Assembly: GCA_945952225.1 (NCBI GenBank)
Contig: CAMFHP010000091.1
Coordinates: 1-35,755 of the forward strand
DNA: 35,755 nt
Direction: 5' to 3'
From: an uncultured Myxococcaceae bacterium
Lineage (GTDB): Bacteria; Myxococcota_A; Polyangia; Polyangiales; Ga0077539
Shown in pieces: positions 28,777-35,755 of the stretch. Below the pieces are notes generated by a model. That model saw only the letters and a program-made list of their open reading frames with translations, searched no databases and had not been told where the DNA came from. The first letter of the stretch is position 1. Each line of letters opens with the position of its first letter. The position numbers were made by a program, and so were the translations under genes.

Positions 28777-29907
28777 GTGAAGGTCGGCACCGCGCTCGCG
28801 CTCACGGCCTTCGTCGGCTGTGCGAGCTCCGTCGACACGCTCGCATCCGACGCCGACGCGGGCGCGGCCGACGACGATGCGACCGTGGGCGGCGGACCCT
28901 GCGCGCACTGGGCGCTCACCGACCGCGAGGCGCGCAACGACGGCGTGCTCGACACCGACCTCCACGTCACCTTCGATGCGCAGGGAAGGCTCGCCACGCG
29001 TCGCGAGGTCGTCCCCTCCGGGGAGTACGGGATGTCGCGGACCGCGCAGTCGTTCACGTACTTCTGGAACGACCTCGGCCTCACGATCATCGACGACAAC
29101 GCTCCCACGGAGCGCACGGTGTTTCTGCTCGACGGCGACCGCCTCACGGCGCGCGCGCAGGTGACGTCGCGGTCGGCGTTTCCCCCGGCGACCTTCTGGG
29201 ATCGCGATGCGCGCGGACGCGTCGTGTCGCGCACGCGCGTCTCCATGAGCGCAGACTCTCCCCGGCAGCAGTGCGCGTACCGCTACGACGCGGCGGGGCA
29301 CTGCATCGAGGCCACGTGCGACGACGGCCAGATCACGCGCCTGACGTGGGAGGGCGACCAGCTCCGCGGCCTCGGTGATTGGAACGAGCGCGGGGACCTC
29401 GACTATCGCGGCTGGGCCTGGGACGAGCGCGGCAACCTCGTACGCGAGCTTCGCGGTGGCGTTCGAGACCTCGGGCTCTACGGCGGGTACAACCACCGCT
29501 ACGACGCCGCGGGCCATCGGGTGAGCACCGAACGTGTCGAACGGCTCCACGCAGGAATGCAGATCGTCATGGTCTACGTGTGGGACGAGCAAGGACGTCT
29601 CGCGCGGGAGGAATCGTCCTTCGACGAAGCGGGCGTGGCCCGGTCGATCGTGCGCTGGGAGCGCGACGACGAGGGACGCATCACGGCGCGCGTCGCGACC
29701 CGCCAGCCCACGGTGTACTTCTCCTACGACGTGTCTCCGCGTCGCATCGTGGTCACCGAGCGCGAGGGCACATGGCGCCGCACGCGGGTGTACCGCTGCC
29801 TCGCGACGGCCCCGCGCGGCGTGCCCGCAGACCCCACGCCCGTGAAGCTCATCGAGAGCACGGCGATCACCCCCGAGCCCTTTCCCGCGAACGCGTGGGA
29901 GCCCTGA
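28777..29907 (+). CDS. YD-repeat-like lipoprotein, paralogue 2
   Basis: The 376-residue protein matches its upstream neighbour over its whole length: CAHWALTDREAR, LHVTFDAQGRLATRRE, TAQSFTY, YRYDAAGHCIEATC, WDEQGRLAREE and the ending CLATAPRGVPADPTP...PEPFPANAWEP. A GTG at 28777 with GCGAGG 9 nt upstream gives a standard lipoprotein signal (KVGTALALTAFVGC, C15) and a length equal to the paralogue; an earlier GTG at 28690 would add 29 residues that look non-signal-like. The two copies have diverged mostly in the middle repeats, as expected for duplicated surface proteins. Confidence 0.75.
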   Translation: MKVGTALALTAFVGCASSVDTLASDADAGAADDDATVGGGPCAHWALTDREARNDGVLDTDLHVTFDAQGRLATRREVVPSGEYGMSRTAQSFTYFWNDLGLTIIDDNAPTERTVFLLDGDRLTARAQVTSRSAFPPATFWDRDARGRVVSRTRVSMSADSPRQQCAYRYDAAGHCIEATCDDGQITRLTWEGDQLRGLGDWNERGDLDYRGWAWDERGNLVRELRGGVRDLGLYGGYNHRYDAAGHRVSTERVERLHAGMQIVMVYVWDEQGRLAREESSFDEAGVARSIVRWERDDEGRITARVATRQPTVYFSYDVSPRRIVVTEREGTWRRTRVYRCLATAPRGVPADPTPVKLIESTAITPEPFPANAWEP

Positions 29908-29962
29908 GCGCCGTGTGCCGGCGCGGGTTCCTCGTGGACGCGCCGTGTGTTGTCATCGCGCG

Positions 29963-30514
29963 ATGCGTGTTCGCACAGCGACCGGAATTCTGATCACCAC
30001 GCTTCTGTCATCCTGCGGCACGGAACAACCAGTCCAACCCATGGGCCGCCATTGCACGCTGATCGGCTGCATCGATGTGGCCATGTTCGACGGCATCACC
30101 GCGCTCCCCGCCGATGTCGTGACGGCGCTGACGATCCGTGTGTGTCGCAACAACGAGTGCATCTCGGCCACGGTGCCTCGGCTTCCCTCCGGACCCGACG
30201 TGGGTGTCCGCTGTGACGTCGAGGGCAGCCTCTCGACCTACTGCGTGGTGGTCATGAACCCCGACGGACGCTACCGAATCGATCTCGGAATCCGCGAGTG
30301 GGACGGCCTTCGCAACGAGGACCGTTACGAACTGCGCGTGGTCCACACTCCGACGAACACGGTGATCGCCGAGGCCGGGAGCACCGTGGCCTACAGCACG
30401 TGGATGCCCAATGGACCCCACTGCGAATCTACGTGCCGCATGGCGACCTACGCGGTGACCCGACACGAGATCCCCGTCGGGATGTCTTCGATGCGCGACG
30501 CCGCCGTCGACTGA
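29963..30514 (+). CDS. Small Cys-containing lipoprotein of unknown function
   Basis: The 183-residue protein has a lipoprotein signal (MRVRTATGILITTLLSSC, C18) followed by a compact beta-rich domain with paired cysteines (HCTLIGC, RVCRNNEC, RCDVEGSLSTYC, HCESTC). Alternating strands such as YRIDLGIREWDG and YELRVVHTPTNTVIAEAG suggest a beta-sandwich. I recognise no family. It follows the two YD-repeat lipoproteins on the same strand and may belong to the same surface locus. The ATG at 29963 gives the signal peptide directly. Between 30515 and 30764 no gene is visible. Confidence 0.65.
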   Translation: MRVRTATGILITTLLSSCGTEQPVQPMGRHCTLIGCIDVAMFDGITALPADVVTALTIRVCRNNECISATVPRLPSGPDVGVRCDVEGSLSTYCVVVMNPDGRYRIDLGIREWDGLRNEDRYELRVVHTPTNTVIAEAGSTVAYSTWMPNGPHCESTCRMATYAVTRHEIPVGMSSMRDAAVD

Positions 30515-30764
30515 GCGGCCAACGCCGCGACGCGCGGCATCGATGCGATGCGACTGCGAGGCCGACGCGTCCCTCGTGCAGGTCGCGGCAGATCATGGAC
30601 ACACACACCAGGGAGACACGTGCCGCGGCGTCGTGCCGATGCGCGCCGCGTCGGGATCATCCACGCGGTCGTCACGAGCGACCGATTCACGCTGCCGCGG
30701 CGCAGGATGCGTGGCGATGTGAACCGAGGATCCGCGCGTACACCCGCCACGCGCACCCCCGCCT

Positions 30765-32474
30765 TCACGTCGGCGTGAACACCGTGACCTCGCCCGCGCC
30801 GCCGATCGCCACGCGCCCATCGGGCAACGGAAGCACCGCGTGACCCGCCACGGGCCACCGTCCGTTCACCGCGCCCGTCGCGGCCTCGTAGCGTGTGAGC
30901 GCCGCGCCCACGGCCCACAGCGACGCGCCGTCGTCGCACCACGCCACGTCGTCGTGCGCGACCTTCTTCGCCGACTCCCAGCACACCTCGCCGGACCCGA
31001 GGTCGACCACGGTGAGCACACCCTTGCCATCGAGCACCGCGACGCGCGTCGCGTCGGGCGAGAGGCGCACCCGCTTCGGGCGCCGTCGACCGAGCGGAAT
31101 CGTGCGCGTGACGGCGCGCTTCGACACGTCGATCCATCGCAGCTCGGACTTCTCGGGCACAACGAGCAGGGCCGTTCCATCGCGGGAGACGTCGAGGTCG
31201 ACGTAGCGCTTCTTGAACGCGTGCAGCACCACGCCGCGCGCGAGAGACCAGAGCTCGACCCATCCGCGGTTGCCGCCTTCGAGCACGGCCACCGTGTCGC
31301 CATCGGCGAGCAGATGGGCCCGTCGAAACTCGCGGTTGAACCAGTATCCCTGCGGCGGCGTCGCGATCAGCGTGTCGACCGTGTCACCGCGCAGCACGCG
31401 CACCTGCGCGCCGCAGAGCAGTCCGCCGTCGGGCGTCGGCGAGAAGAAGTGCGCGCCGTCGAGCGCGTCGCGCCACGCACCCGACGAGCGCGCGTAGCGA
31501 TGGATGCGCTGCTCCGGCTGACTTCCCAGGTCGTTGGTCGCGAAGGCGTAGAGCGTGTCGTCGCGATGGGCGAGGCCGCGGATCACGGAACACGGCGGCG
31601 TCACACCGCCCTCGCCGCTCTCCACATCGAGCGTCCACACGCGGAGGTTGGCGGCGACGACGAGGCGCTCGCCATCGAGCGCGAGCGGGCAATAGCGCGG
31701 GATCGGGAGCGTGCGTTGCCAGCGCTCCGTGGGCGTGTCGCCGTCGAGGTTCCAGCACACGACACCGCCGTCGTTGAAGGCGGCGATCAGCCGACGCCCC
31801 TCGCGCGCGAAGCGCAGGAAGCGCACGCCGAAGGCGCGCCGCGGCGCAGGAAGCACGCGCTCCTCGCCGGTGACCAGGTGCACGAGCACGATCGCGTGGC
31901 CGCCGCCATCCATCGCGAGCCACGCGCCGTCGGGCGACACATCGCGCGCGCCCCACTCGCCGCGACCCGGAAGTGTTCTCGTCAACGCGCCCGTGTGTGC
32001 GTCGCGCTGCTCCACGTCGCCCTCGTTGCCACGGAGCCAGAGCGTGCCGTCGGGCCCGCGCGTCAGCCCCATCGCGGTCTCCTTCGGCCGCACGTCGACG
32101 GACCACCGCAACGCCCCGCGCCAGTCATGGTGCGCGAGACGCTCGTACGTGAGCACCCAGAGCCCCACGTCGTCGGCCACGACCTCGGCCCAGCCCGCGC
32201 CCGCGATCACGAAGAGCACCCGCCCATCGGCCGCGTCGACGCAGCGGAGATCGCTCTCTGCGCTGCAGAGCACGCGCCCGTCGTGCTCGCAGAGGGTGCC
32301 GCCCGGTGAGGGCCTCGCGCTGGAACTGGCGTGCTCCGTGAGCAGCGCGCCGTCGCGGCTCCAGGTGCGGAGGGTGTGGAGCGCGTCGAGGGTGTCGATG
32401 CGCGCGCCGTCGCGGCGTACCGAGAGCGCGACGAGCGTGTGGGGATGCAGGAATCGCGGATCGCGCAGACGCAC
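30765..32474 (-). CDS. Large cytoplasmic beta-propeller protein (WD40/PQQ-like)
   Basis: The 569-residue protein has no signal peptide and about ten blade-like repeats with closing aspartates and tryptophans: RVLCSAESDLRCVDAADG, LWVLTYERLAHHDWRGALRW, GGVVCWNLDGDTPTERW, LRVWTLDVESGEGG, WVELWSLARG, LRWIDVSKRAVTR, GVLTVVDLGSGEVCW and GRVAIGGAGEVTVF. Such proteins are scaffolds, and none of the blades carries an enzyme motif. A GTG at 32474, preceded by GGAGG and 7 nt, is preferred over a GTG at 32507. It is unrelated in length to the shorter propeller at 7250. Its binding partner is unknown. Confidence 0.78.
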   Translation of the reverse strand: MRLRDPRFLHPHTLVALSVRRDGARIDTLDALHTLRTWSRDGALLTEHASSSARPSPGGTLCEHDGRVLCSAESDLRCVDAADGRVLFVIAGAGWAEVVADDVGLWVLTYERLAHHDWRGALRWSVDVRPKETAMGLTRGPDGTLWLRGNEGDVEQRDAHTGALTRTLPGRGEWGARDVSPDGAWLAMDGGGHAIVLVHLVTGEERVLPAPRRAFGVRFLRFAREGRRLIAAFNDGGVVCWNLDGDTPTERWQRTLPIPRYCPLALDGERLVVAANLRVWTLDVESGEGGVTPPCSVIRGLAHRDDTLYAFATNDLGSQPEQRIHRYARSSGAWRDALDGAHFFSPTPDGGLLCGAQVRVLRGDTVDTLIATPPQGYWFNREFRRAHLLADGDTVAVLEGGNRGWVELWSLARGVVLHAFKKRYVDLDVSRDGTALLVVPEKSELRWIDVSKRAVTRTIPLGRRRPKRVRLSPDATRVAVLDGKGVLTVVDLGSGEVCWESAKKVAHDDVAWCDDGASLWAVGAALTRYEAATGAVNGRWPVAGHAVLPLPDGRVAIGGAGEVTVFTPT

Positions 32475-32547
32475 GGCGGGGCCTCCGCGCGCGATGCTAC
32501 ACGGCACGAACGACCGGCAACCCGTCGATGGACTCGATCCCCCAGGA

Positions 32548-32575
32548 GCCCTTCACTCCCTCTCGGGAGAAGGGC
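32548..32575. repeat. Bulged hairpin in the propeller/VOC intergenic region
   Basis: GCCCTT...AAGGGC (6 bp) and inner CTCCC/GGGAG (5 bp, loop TCTC) form a stem with a two-base bulge. No T run follows, so it is not a clear terminator. It may be a short interspersed palindrome. The rest of the 286-bp stretch 32475-32760 holds no gene I can support. Confidence 0.4.
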
Positions 32576-32760
32576 CGCACGTCCGAGGCAGTTCATCGGA
32601 CAAGCACCACGCGACCTGGCCGATGGACGTAGGGCGGTTCACGGGTCACGGATTGCGCGTTGTTCGCGGCCCCGACGTGGCGTCGGGTACAAGGGCGCGT
32701 GACGTTTCGACGCCGACGTTTCCCCCTCGGCGCACCACGCCGAGCGCCCGCGAGGATGCC

Positions 32761-33153
32761 GTGAGCCGACAGGTCTATCTCAACTTTCCCGTGCGCGATC
32801 TCGCGAAGTCTGTCGCCTTCTACGAGGCGCTCGGGTTCCAGAAGAACCCGCAGTTCTCGTCGGACGCGGGCGCGTGCATCGTGGTGAGCGACACGATCCT
32901 CGTGATGCTCTCCCGTCACGAGCTCTTTCGCACCTTCACCCCGAAGGAGGTGTGCGACACGAGCCGCGCCGTCGAGGTGCTCGTCTCACTGAGCTGCGAG
33001 AGCCGCGACGAGGTCGACGCGCTCGTGGCCCGCGCCCTCGCCGCCGGTGGAACCACCTACGACAAGTCCGAAGACCTGGGCTTCATGTACTCGCACAGCT
33101 TCGTCGACCCCGACGGACACGGCTGGGGCGTGCTCCACCTGACCGCGTCGTAG
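32761..33153 (+). CDS. VOC (glyoxalase/bleomycin-resistance) family protein
   Basis: The 130-residue protein has the paired beta-alpha-beta-beta-beta fold of the vicinal oxygen chelate family: LNFPVRDLAKSVAFYEALGF at the start, a middle SRHELFRTFT and the closing FVDPDGHGWGVLHL. Members include glyoxalases, dioxygenases and resistance proteins, usually with a divalent metal; which one this is cannot be read from sequence. The start is GTG at 32761 with GAGG 5 nt upstream. The gene is divergent from the propeller gene and converges on the membrane protein 85 bp further. Confidence 0.85.
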   Translation: MSRQVYLNFPVRDLAKSVAFYEALGFQKNPQFSSDAGACIVVSDTILVMLSRHELFRTFTPKEVCDTSRAVEVLVSLSCESRDEVDALVARALAAGGTTYDKSEDLGFMYSHSFVDPDGHGWGVLHLTAS

Positions 33154-33238
33154 CTCCGGGCGGTTGCGCAGGAAACCCCATTTCTGCCGCTGAATCGCGT
33201 GCAGGCGTTCTGGGGGCGCGGCAGCGGAGACGAGGCCC

Positions 33239-33727
33239 TCACCGCCCTCGCAGGAGCGCTTCGAGGTAGACCGCACCGCGCCGTTCGGCGAGCAGGTCGA
33301 AGACCAACATCACCGCGGCCTGGAGCGTGATGCCCATGCCCACGCCCCACCCGGTGAGCCGCCCCTTCGAAGCCATCGCGAGCGCGACCCCCGCGACGAG
33401 CATCGCGATCTCCACGACCTCGATGATCGGGAAGTTCCGTTGCACGCGCTCCATGCGCGGCACCTCGGCGGCGTAGAAGCCCTGCGGGTTCGAAGCGAGC
33501 TGCGCGTGGAGCCCTTCCACCTGACGGTCGGTCTTCGCGTAGAGCCCGACGCCCACCGCGAGCTGGAGCGCGCCCATCACCACGAGGGGCCAGAACATCC
33601 CGCGCCAGTCACCGCCACGGCGCACGAGTGCTGCCCACGCGACCGCGACGAGGCCCACCACGGCGAGCGTGAGGCCCGCGGCCTTCTCGCCCTCGAAGTA
33701 CACCGAGATCACCTCACGAATCGCCAT
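33239..33727 (-). CDS. Small membrane protein with four predicted helices
   Basis: The 162-residue protein has four hydrophobic segments, about 16-34 (AGLTLAVVGLVAVAWAAL), 44-62, 103-121 (IIEVVEIAMLVAGVALAMA) and 127-146, separated by a charged loop (~63-100) rich in R, E and Q. No family is recognised. Start at 33727 is supported by GGGAGG about 7 nt upstream, one of the strongest ribosome sites in the window. It diverges from the LysR gene across a 197-bp region. Confidence 0.75.
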   Translation of the reverse strand: MAIREVISVYFEGEKAAGLTLAVVGLVAVAWAALVRRGGDWRGMFWPLVVMGALQLAVGVGLYAKTDRQVEGLHAQLASNPQGFYAAEVPRMERVQRNFPIIEVVEIAMLVAGVALAMASKGRLTGWGVGMGITLQAAVMLVFDLLAERRGAVYLEALLRGR

Positions 33728-33906
33728 CGCGCGCCTCCCGCGGGAATCACCCTCGCACGGTCGTCGCACCGTCGCGCGAAGCGCGTCAAGCGGGATGAAC
33801 GAGCGCGGGGTGCGCTCCCATCGAGCACGCATCCGTGCGCCGCAGCGCGCGTCTTGAACGCCGCGAACACATCGACGATCGTCGCGCGCGACCGCCCCCC
33901 AACCCT

Positions 33907-33920
33907 CGGTGGAACCACCG
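33907..33920. promoter_or_regulatory. Palindrome upstream of the second LysR gene
   Basis: CGGTGG-AA-CCACCG (33907-33920) is a perfect 6-bp inverted repeat that ends 4 nt before the ATG at 33925. It could be an autoregulatory operator or a translational hairpin. Only one copy is seen. Confidence 0.4.
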
Positions 33921-33924
33921 GACC

Positions 33925-34830
33925 ATGGCGCACACGCCGCTCAACAGCCTCCACGCATTCCTCGTCGTCGCGCGTCGGTGCAGCTACGCGGCGGCGGCAC
34001 GAGAGCTCGGCGTCTCGACCTCTGCGCTGAGCCAGTCGGTGCGGCAGCTCGAAGAGCGCGTGGGCGTTCCGTTGCTGACCCGCACCTCGCGCAGCGTCGC
34101 GCTCACCGAGGCCGGACACCGCCTGCTCGACAACGCAGGGCCCGCGATCGACCAGGCCCTCGACGCCATCAAGCACGCGAAGACGCAGCGCGGAGAGATC
34201 ACCGGACGTGTGCGGCTCACCGTGCCCGGCGCGTCGGTCTCCCTGATCCTCGCGGAGCTCATTCCCCGCTTCGTCGCGAAGTACCCGAAGGTCGAGGTCG
34301 AGGCCCACGTCGACGACCGCCTCGTCAACGCGGTCGCGGGCGAGTTCGACGCGGGCATCCGCCTCCTCGAAGCGATCGACCAGGACATGATGCACGTGCG
34401 CCTGACCGGTCCGACCCGCGTGGTCGTGGCCGGCGCCCCGTCGTACCTGGAGCGCCGCGGCGTGCCGATGAAGCCCGCCGACCTGCTCGCCCACGACTGC
34501 CTCTGCATCCGCCGCAACGCGGGCGGCGATCCGTGGGCGTGGGAGCTCGAACGCGGCCGACGAAACTGGCGCGTCCCCGTGCGCGGTCCCGTCACGACCA
34601 ACGACGCGGAGCTCATGCGCGTGCTCGCGACCGCGGGCGTCGGGCTCCTCTACGCGCTCGAAGATCGCATCCGCGACGAGCTGAAGTCGGGCGCGCTGCG
34701 CGTCGTGCTCGAAGCGTATGCGCCGCAGGTTCCGGGGCTCTACCTCTACTACCCGCGCGCGTCGCAGGTGTCTTCGGCGCTCAAGGCCTTCGTCGAGGTC
34801 GCGCGCGCCGTCGCCCGCACACGATCGTGA
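33925..34830 (+). CDS. LysR-family regulator, CrgA-like
   Basis: The 301-residue protein has an N-terminal winged helix (LNSLHAFLVVARRCSYAAAA, STSALSQSVRQLEERVGVPL, LLTRTSRSVALTEAG) and a C-terminal effector domain in the CrgA-like pattern (ITGRVRLTVPGASVSL, FDAGIRLLEAID, LYLYYPRASQVSSALKAFVE). Such regulators often sit beside an oxidoreductase gene they control. Here the downstream oxidoreductase is only a remnant, so the regulator may have lost that target. A clear terminator follows its stop codon. The ATG at 33925 lacks a Shine-Dalgarno but gives a correct N-terminus. Confidence 0.92.
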   Translation: MAHTPLNSLHAFLVVARRCSYAAAARELGVSTSALSQSVRQLEERVGVPLLTRTSRSVALTEAGHRLLDNAGPAIDQALDAIKHAKTQRGEITGRVRLTVPGASVSLILAELIPRFVAKYPKVEVEAHVDDRLVNAVAGEFDAGIRLLEAIDQDMMHVRLTGPTRVVVAGAPSYLERRGVPMKPADLLAHDCLCIRRNAGGDPWAWELERGRRNWRVPVRGPVTTNDAELMRVLATAGVGLLYALEDRIRDELKSGALRVVLEAYAPQVPGLYLYYPRASQVSSALKAFVEVARAVARTRS

Positions 34831-34839
34831 AGTTCTTCT

Positions 34840-34870
34840 AAACGGGCCATCCCGATCGTGCCCGTTTTCT
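34840..34870 (+). terminator. Intrinsic terminator after the LysR gene
   Basis: AAACGGGC (34840-34847) and GCCCGTTT (34860-34867) pair in a perfect 8-bp stem with a 12-nt loop, followed by TTC-T-TT. It begins 9 nt after the stop codon of the LysR gene. The A-rich 5' side could make it work in both directions. Confidence 0.7.
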
Positions 34871-34943
34871 TCGCACCGCACGGGACGTATCTCTCCCTTC
34901 GAGCGCAGGGCAACGAGCGTCGCAGCCGACGTGAGCGCGCGGT

Positions 34944-35381
34944 GTGGTGCACGCGCGCGCCGTCATGCCCTGCGAGGAGCGCACACCCATGAAGAGGCAC
35001 GCCGGCACCTTCGACTTCATGCTCGACACGGTCTCGAGCGACCACGACATCAACGCGTACCTCTGGCTCCTCAAGCGCGACGGAACGGTCACGCTCGTGG
35101 GCCTTCCGCTGAAGCCGCTCGCGGTCGGTGCGTTCCCGCTCATCGTGGGGCGAAAGAGCCTGTCGGGGTCGAACATCGGCGGCATCCGCGAGACGCAGGA
35201 GATGCTCGATTTCTGCGGCGAGCACGGCATCACGGCCGACGTCGAGACCGTCGCCATCGAGCGGGTGAACGACGCCTTCGCGCGCCTCGAACGGGGCGAC
35301 GTGCGCTTCTGCTTCGTGGTCGACGTGGCGGGCCTTCAGGACGCGTGTGTTTCCGATCGTGCTTACGGTCCCACGTGTTGA
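34944..35381 (+). pseudogene. C-terminal remnant of a zinc-dependent alcohol dehydrogenase
   Basis: From residue ~16 the frame matches the end of CAD/YahK-type medium-chain alcohol dehydrogenases: MKRHAGTFDFMLDTVSS, LLKRDGTVTLVGLPLKPL, IGGIRETQEMLDFCGEHGI and RFCFVVDVAGLQ. A whole enzyme has about 350 residues; here only ~115 of the C-terminal half remain. The catalytic zinc region, the GxGGxGH dinucleotide loop and the N-terminal domain are all missing. An in-frame TGA at 34932 closes the frame upstream. At the 3' end the expected stop is gone and the frame runs on for about 14 codons into a tandem repeat. I infer a truncated, inactive gene. Confidence 0.75.
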
Positions 35382-35520
35382 GCCGCGGGCGCGATCGAGC
35401 GACGGGGCCGCGTGCTGAGCAGCGGGAGCGATCGAGCGAATGGGCTCGTGTGCGGAGCAGCAGGAGCGATCGAGCGAATGGGCCCATGTGCGGAGCAGCA
35501 GGAGCGGTCGAGCGAATGGG
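35345..35520. repeat. 38-bp tandem repeat
   Basis: The core GATCGAGCGAA...GGGCC with GCGGAGCAGC recurs with its ATCGAG (or GTCGAG) at 35394, 35431, 35469 and 35507, steps of 37, 38 and 38 bp. The first copy is preceded by GTGTGTTTCCGATCGTG (35345), and this whole ~68-bp block recurs at 35616-35683 between the inverted repeats. No gene is seen from 35382 on. Confidence 0.85.
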
Positions 35521-35530
35521 CCCGCGTCCT

Positions 35531-35583
35531 CCCGGTGAATGAATTCACCGGCAGGGAAGGGAAAGTCCCTGACGGGACTCGCG
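35531..35583. repeat. 53-bp inverted repeat, left arm
   Basis: This arm is complementary to 35703-35755 with about three mismatches in 53. It contains two nested near-palindromes, CCGGTGAATGAATTCACCGG (35532-35551) and AGTCCC-TGACG-GGACT. The spacer of 119 bp between the arms contains another copy of the 68-bp repeat block. Confidence 0.88.
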
Positions 35584-35702
35584 ATCCTGCGTCGCCTTCG
35601 CGGCACGTTGCTCGGGTGTGTTTCCGATCGTGTTCACGGTCCCGCGTGCGGAGCAGCGGGCGCGATCGAGCGAATGGGCCCGCGAGCTTCCGGTGAACGA
35701 AG

Positions 35703-35755
35703 CGCGAGTCCCGTCAGGGACTTTCCCCTTGCTGCCGGTGAATTCATTCACCGGG
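35703..35755. repeat. 53-bp inverted repeat, right arm
   Basis: The reverse complement of the left arm, ending with CCGGTGAATTCATTCACCGG and one further G at the last base of the window. The repeat may continue past the edge. A partial third copy, TTCCGGTGAACGAAGC, lies at 35688-35703. Confidence 0.88.

Noticed and set aside
27465-29907. RHS polymorphic toxin genes
   Set aside because: Lipoprotein signal, short length and lack of the conserved core-end motif or variable toxin tail argue against it.
35363-35751. Short minus-strand frames over the right-end repeats
   Set aside because: They are direct translations of the tandem and inverted repeats, in several frames at once.

Overview
The window is very GC-rich and densely coded, with long open frames on both strands. 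It carries many lipoproteins with Asp/Pro/Ala-rich linkers, Cys-rich surface proteins, a DUF3160-type protein, a ferritin-like protein fused to an outer-membrane-type barrel and a GH26 glycosidase. I infer a Myxococcota (Polyangia, Sandaracinaceae-like) chromosome. No phage, conjugation or CRISPR genes are seen. The window starts inside a minisatellite and ends inside an inverted repeat, so it may be one whole assembly contig broken at repeats.

Layout. (1) 1-1376 holds no credible gene. It contains a 9-bp minisatellite, two copies of a ~150-bp palindromic element with three conserved stems, a 24-unit array with strict 21/22-bp spacing between the copies, and an 8-unit array made from the element's own end. 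(2) 1457-4508 (minus): initiator tRNA-fMet with its own promoter and terminator, a VKOR-family membrane protein, and a large lipoprotein. (3) 4602-8149 (plus): a small membrane-anchored protein, a DUF3160 lipoprotein and a cytoplasmic beta-propeller. (4) 8202-13015 (plus): an operon of an ArsR-methyltransferase fusion and metH (B12-dependent methionine synthase), with a sigma-70-like promoter overlapped by an inverted repeat. (5) 13017-15667 (minus): three tandem paralogues of a small barrel-like exported protein, one fused to a rubrerythrin-type di-iron domain; all three share an upstream motif at identical spacing. (6) 15805-20293: exported propeller-like protein, Cys-rich lipoprotein, ECF sigma factor, thioredoxin, and a GH26 lipoprotein. 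(7) 20315-23842: two divergent regulator/enzyme pairs (AraC with an SDR; LysR with a flavodoxin-fold quinone reductase), each with an inverted repeat in the shared intergenic region. (8) 23823-27369 (minus): an AAA ATPase/PD-(D/E)XK protein and an N-terminally extended Cys/Met-type PLP enzyme. (9) 27465-30514 (plus): two paralogous YD-repeat-like lipoproteins and a small lipoprotein. (10) 30765-34830: a second cytoplasmic propeller, a VOC protein, a four-helix membrane protein and a CrgA-like LysR regulator. (11) 34944-35755: a remnant of a zinc alcohol dehydrogenase followed by 38-bp tandem repeats and a pair of 53-bp inverted repeats.

Most of the genes face the cell surface or envelope; core metabolism is represented by metH, its regulator and tRNA-fMet. 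Nothing here amounts to a demonstrably new multi-gene system. The most unusual items are the structured palindromic element with its arrays beside tRNA-fMet, the barrel/ferritin family with shared upstream motif, and the repeat-flanked right end.
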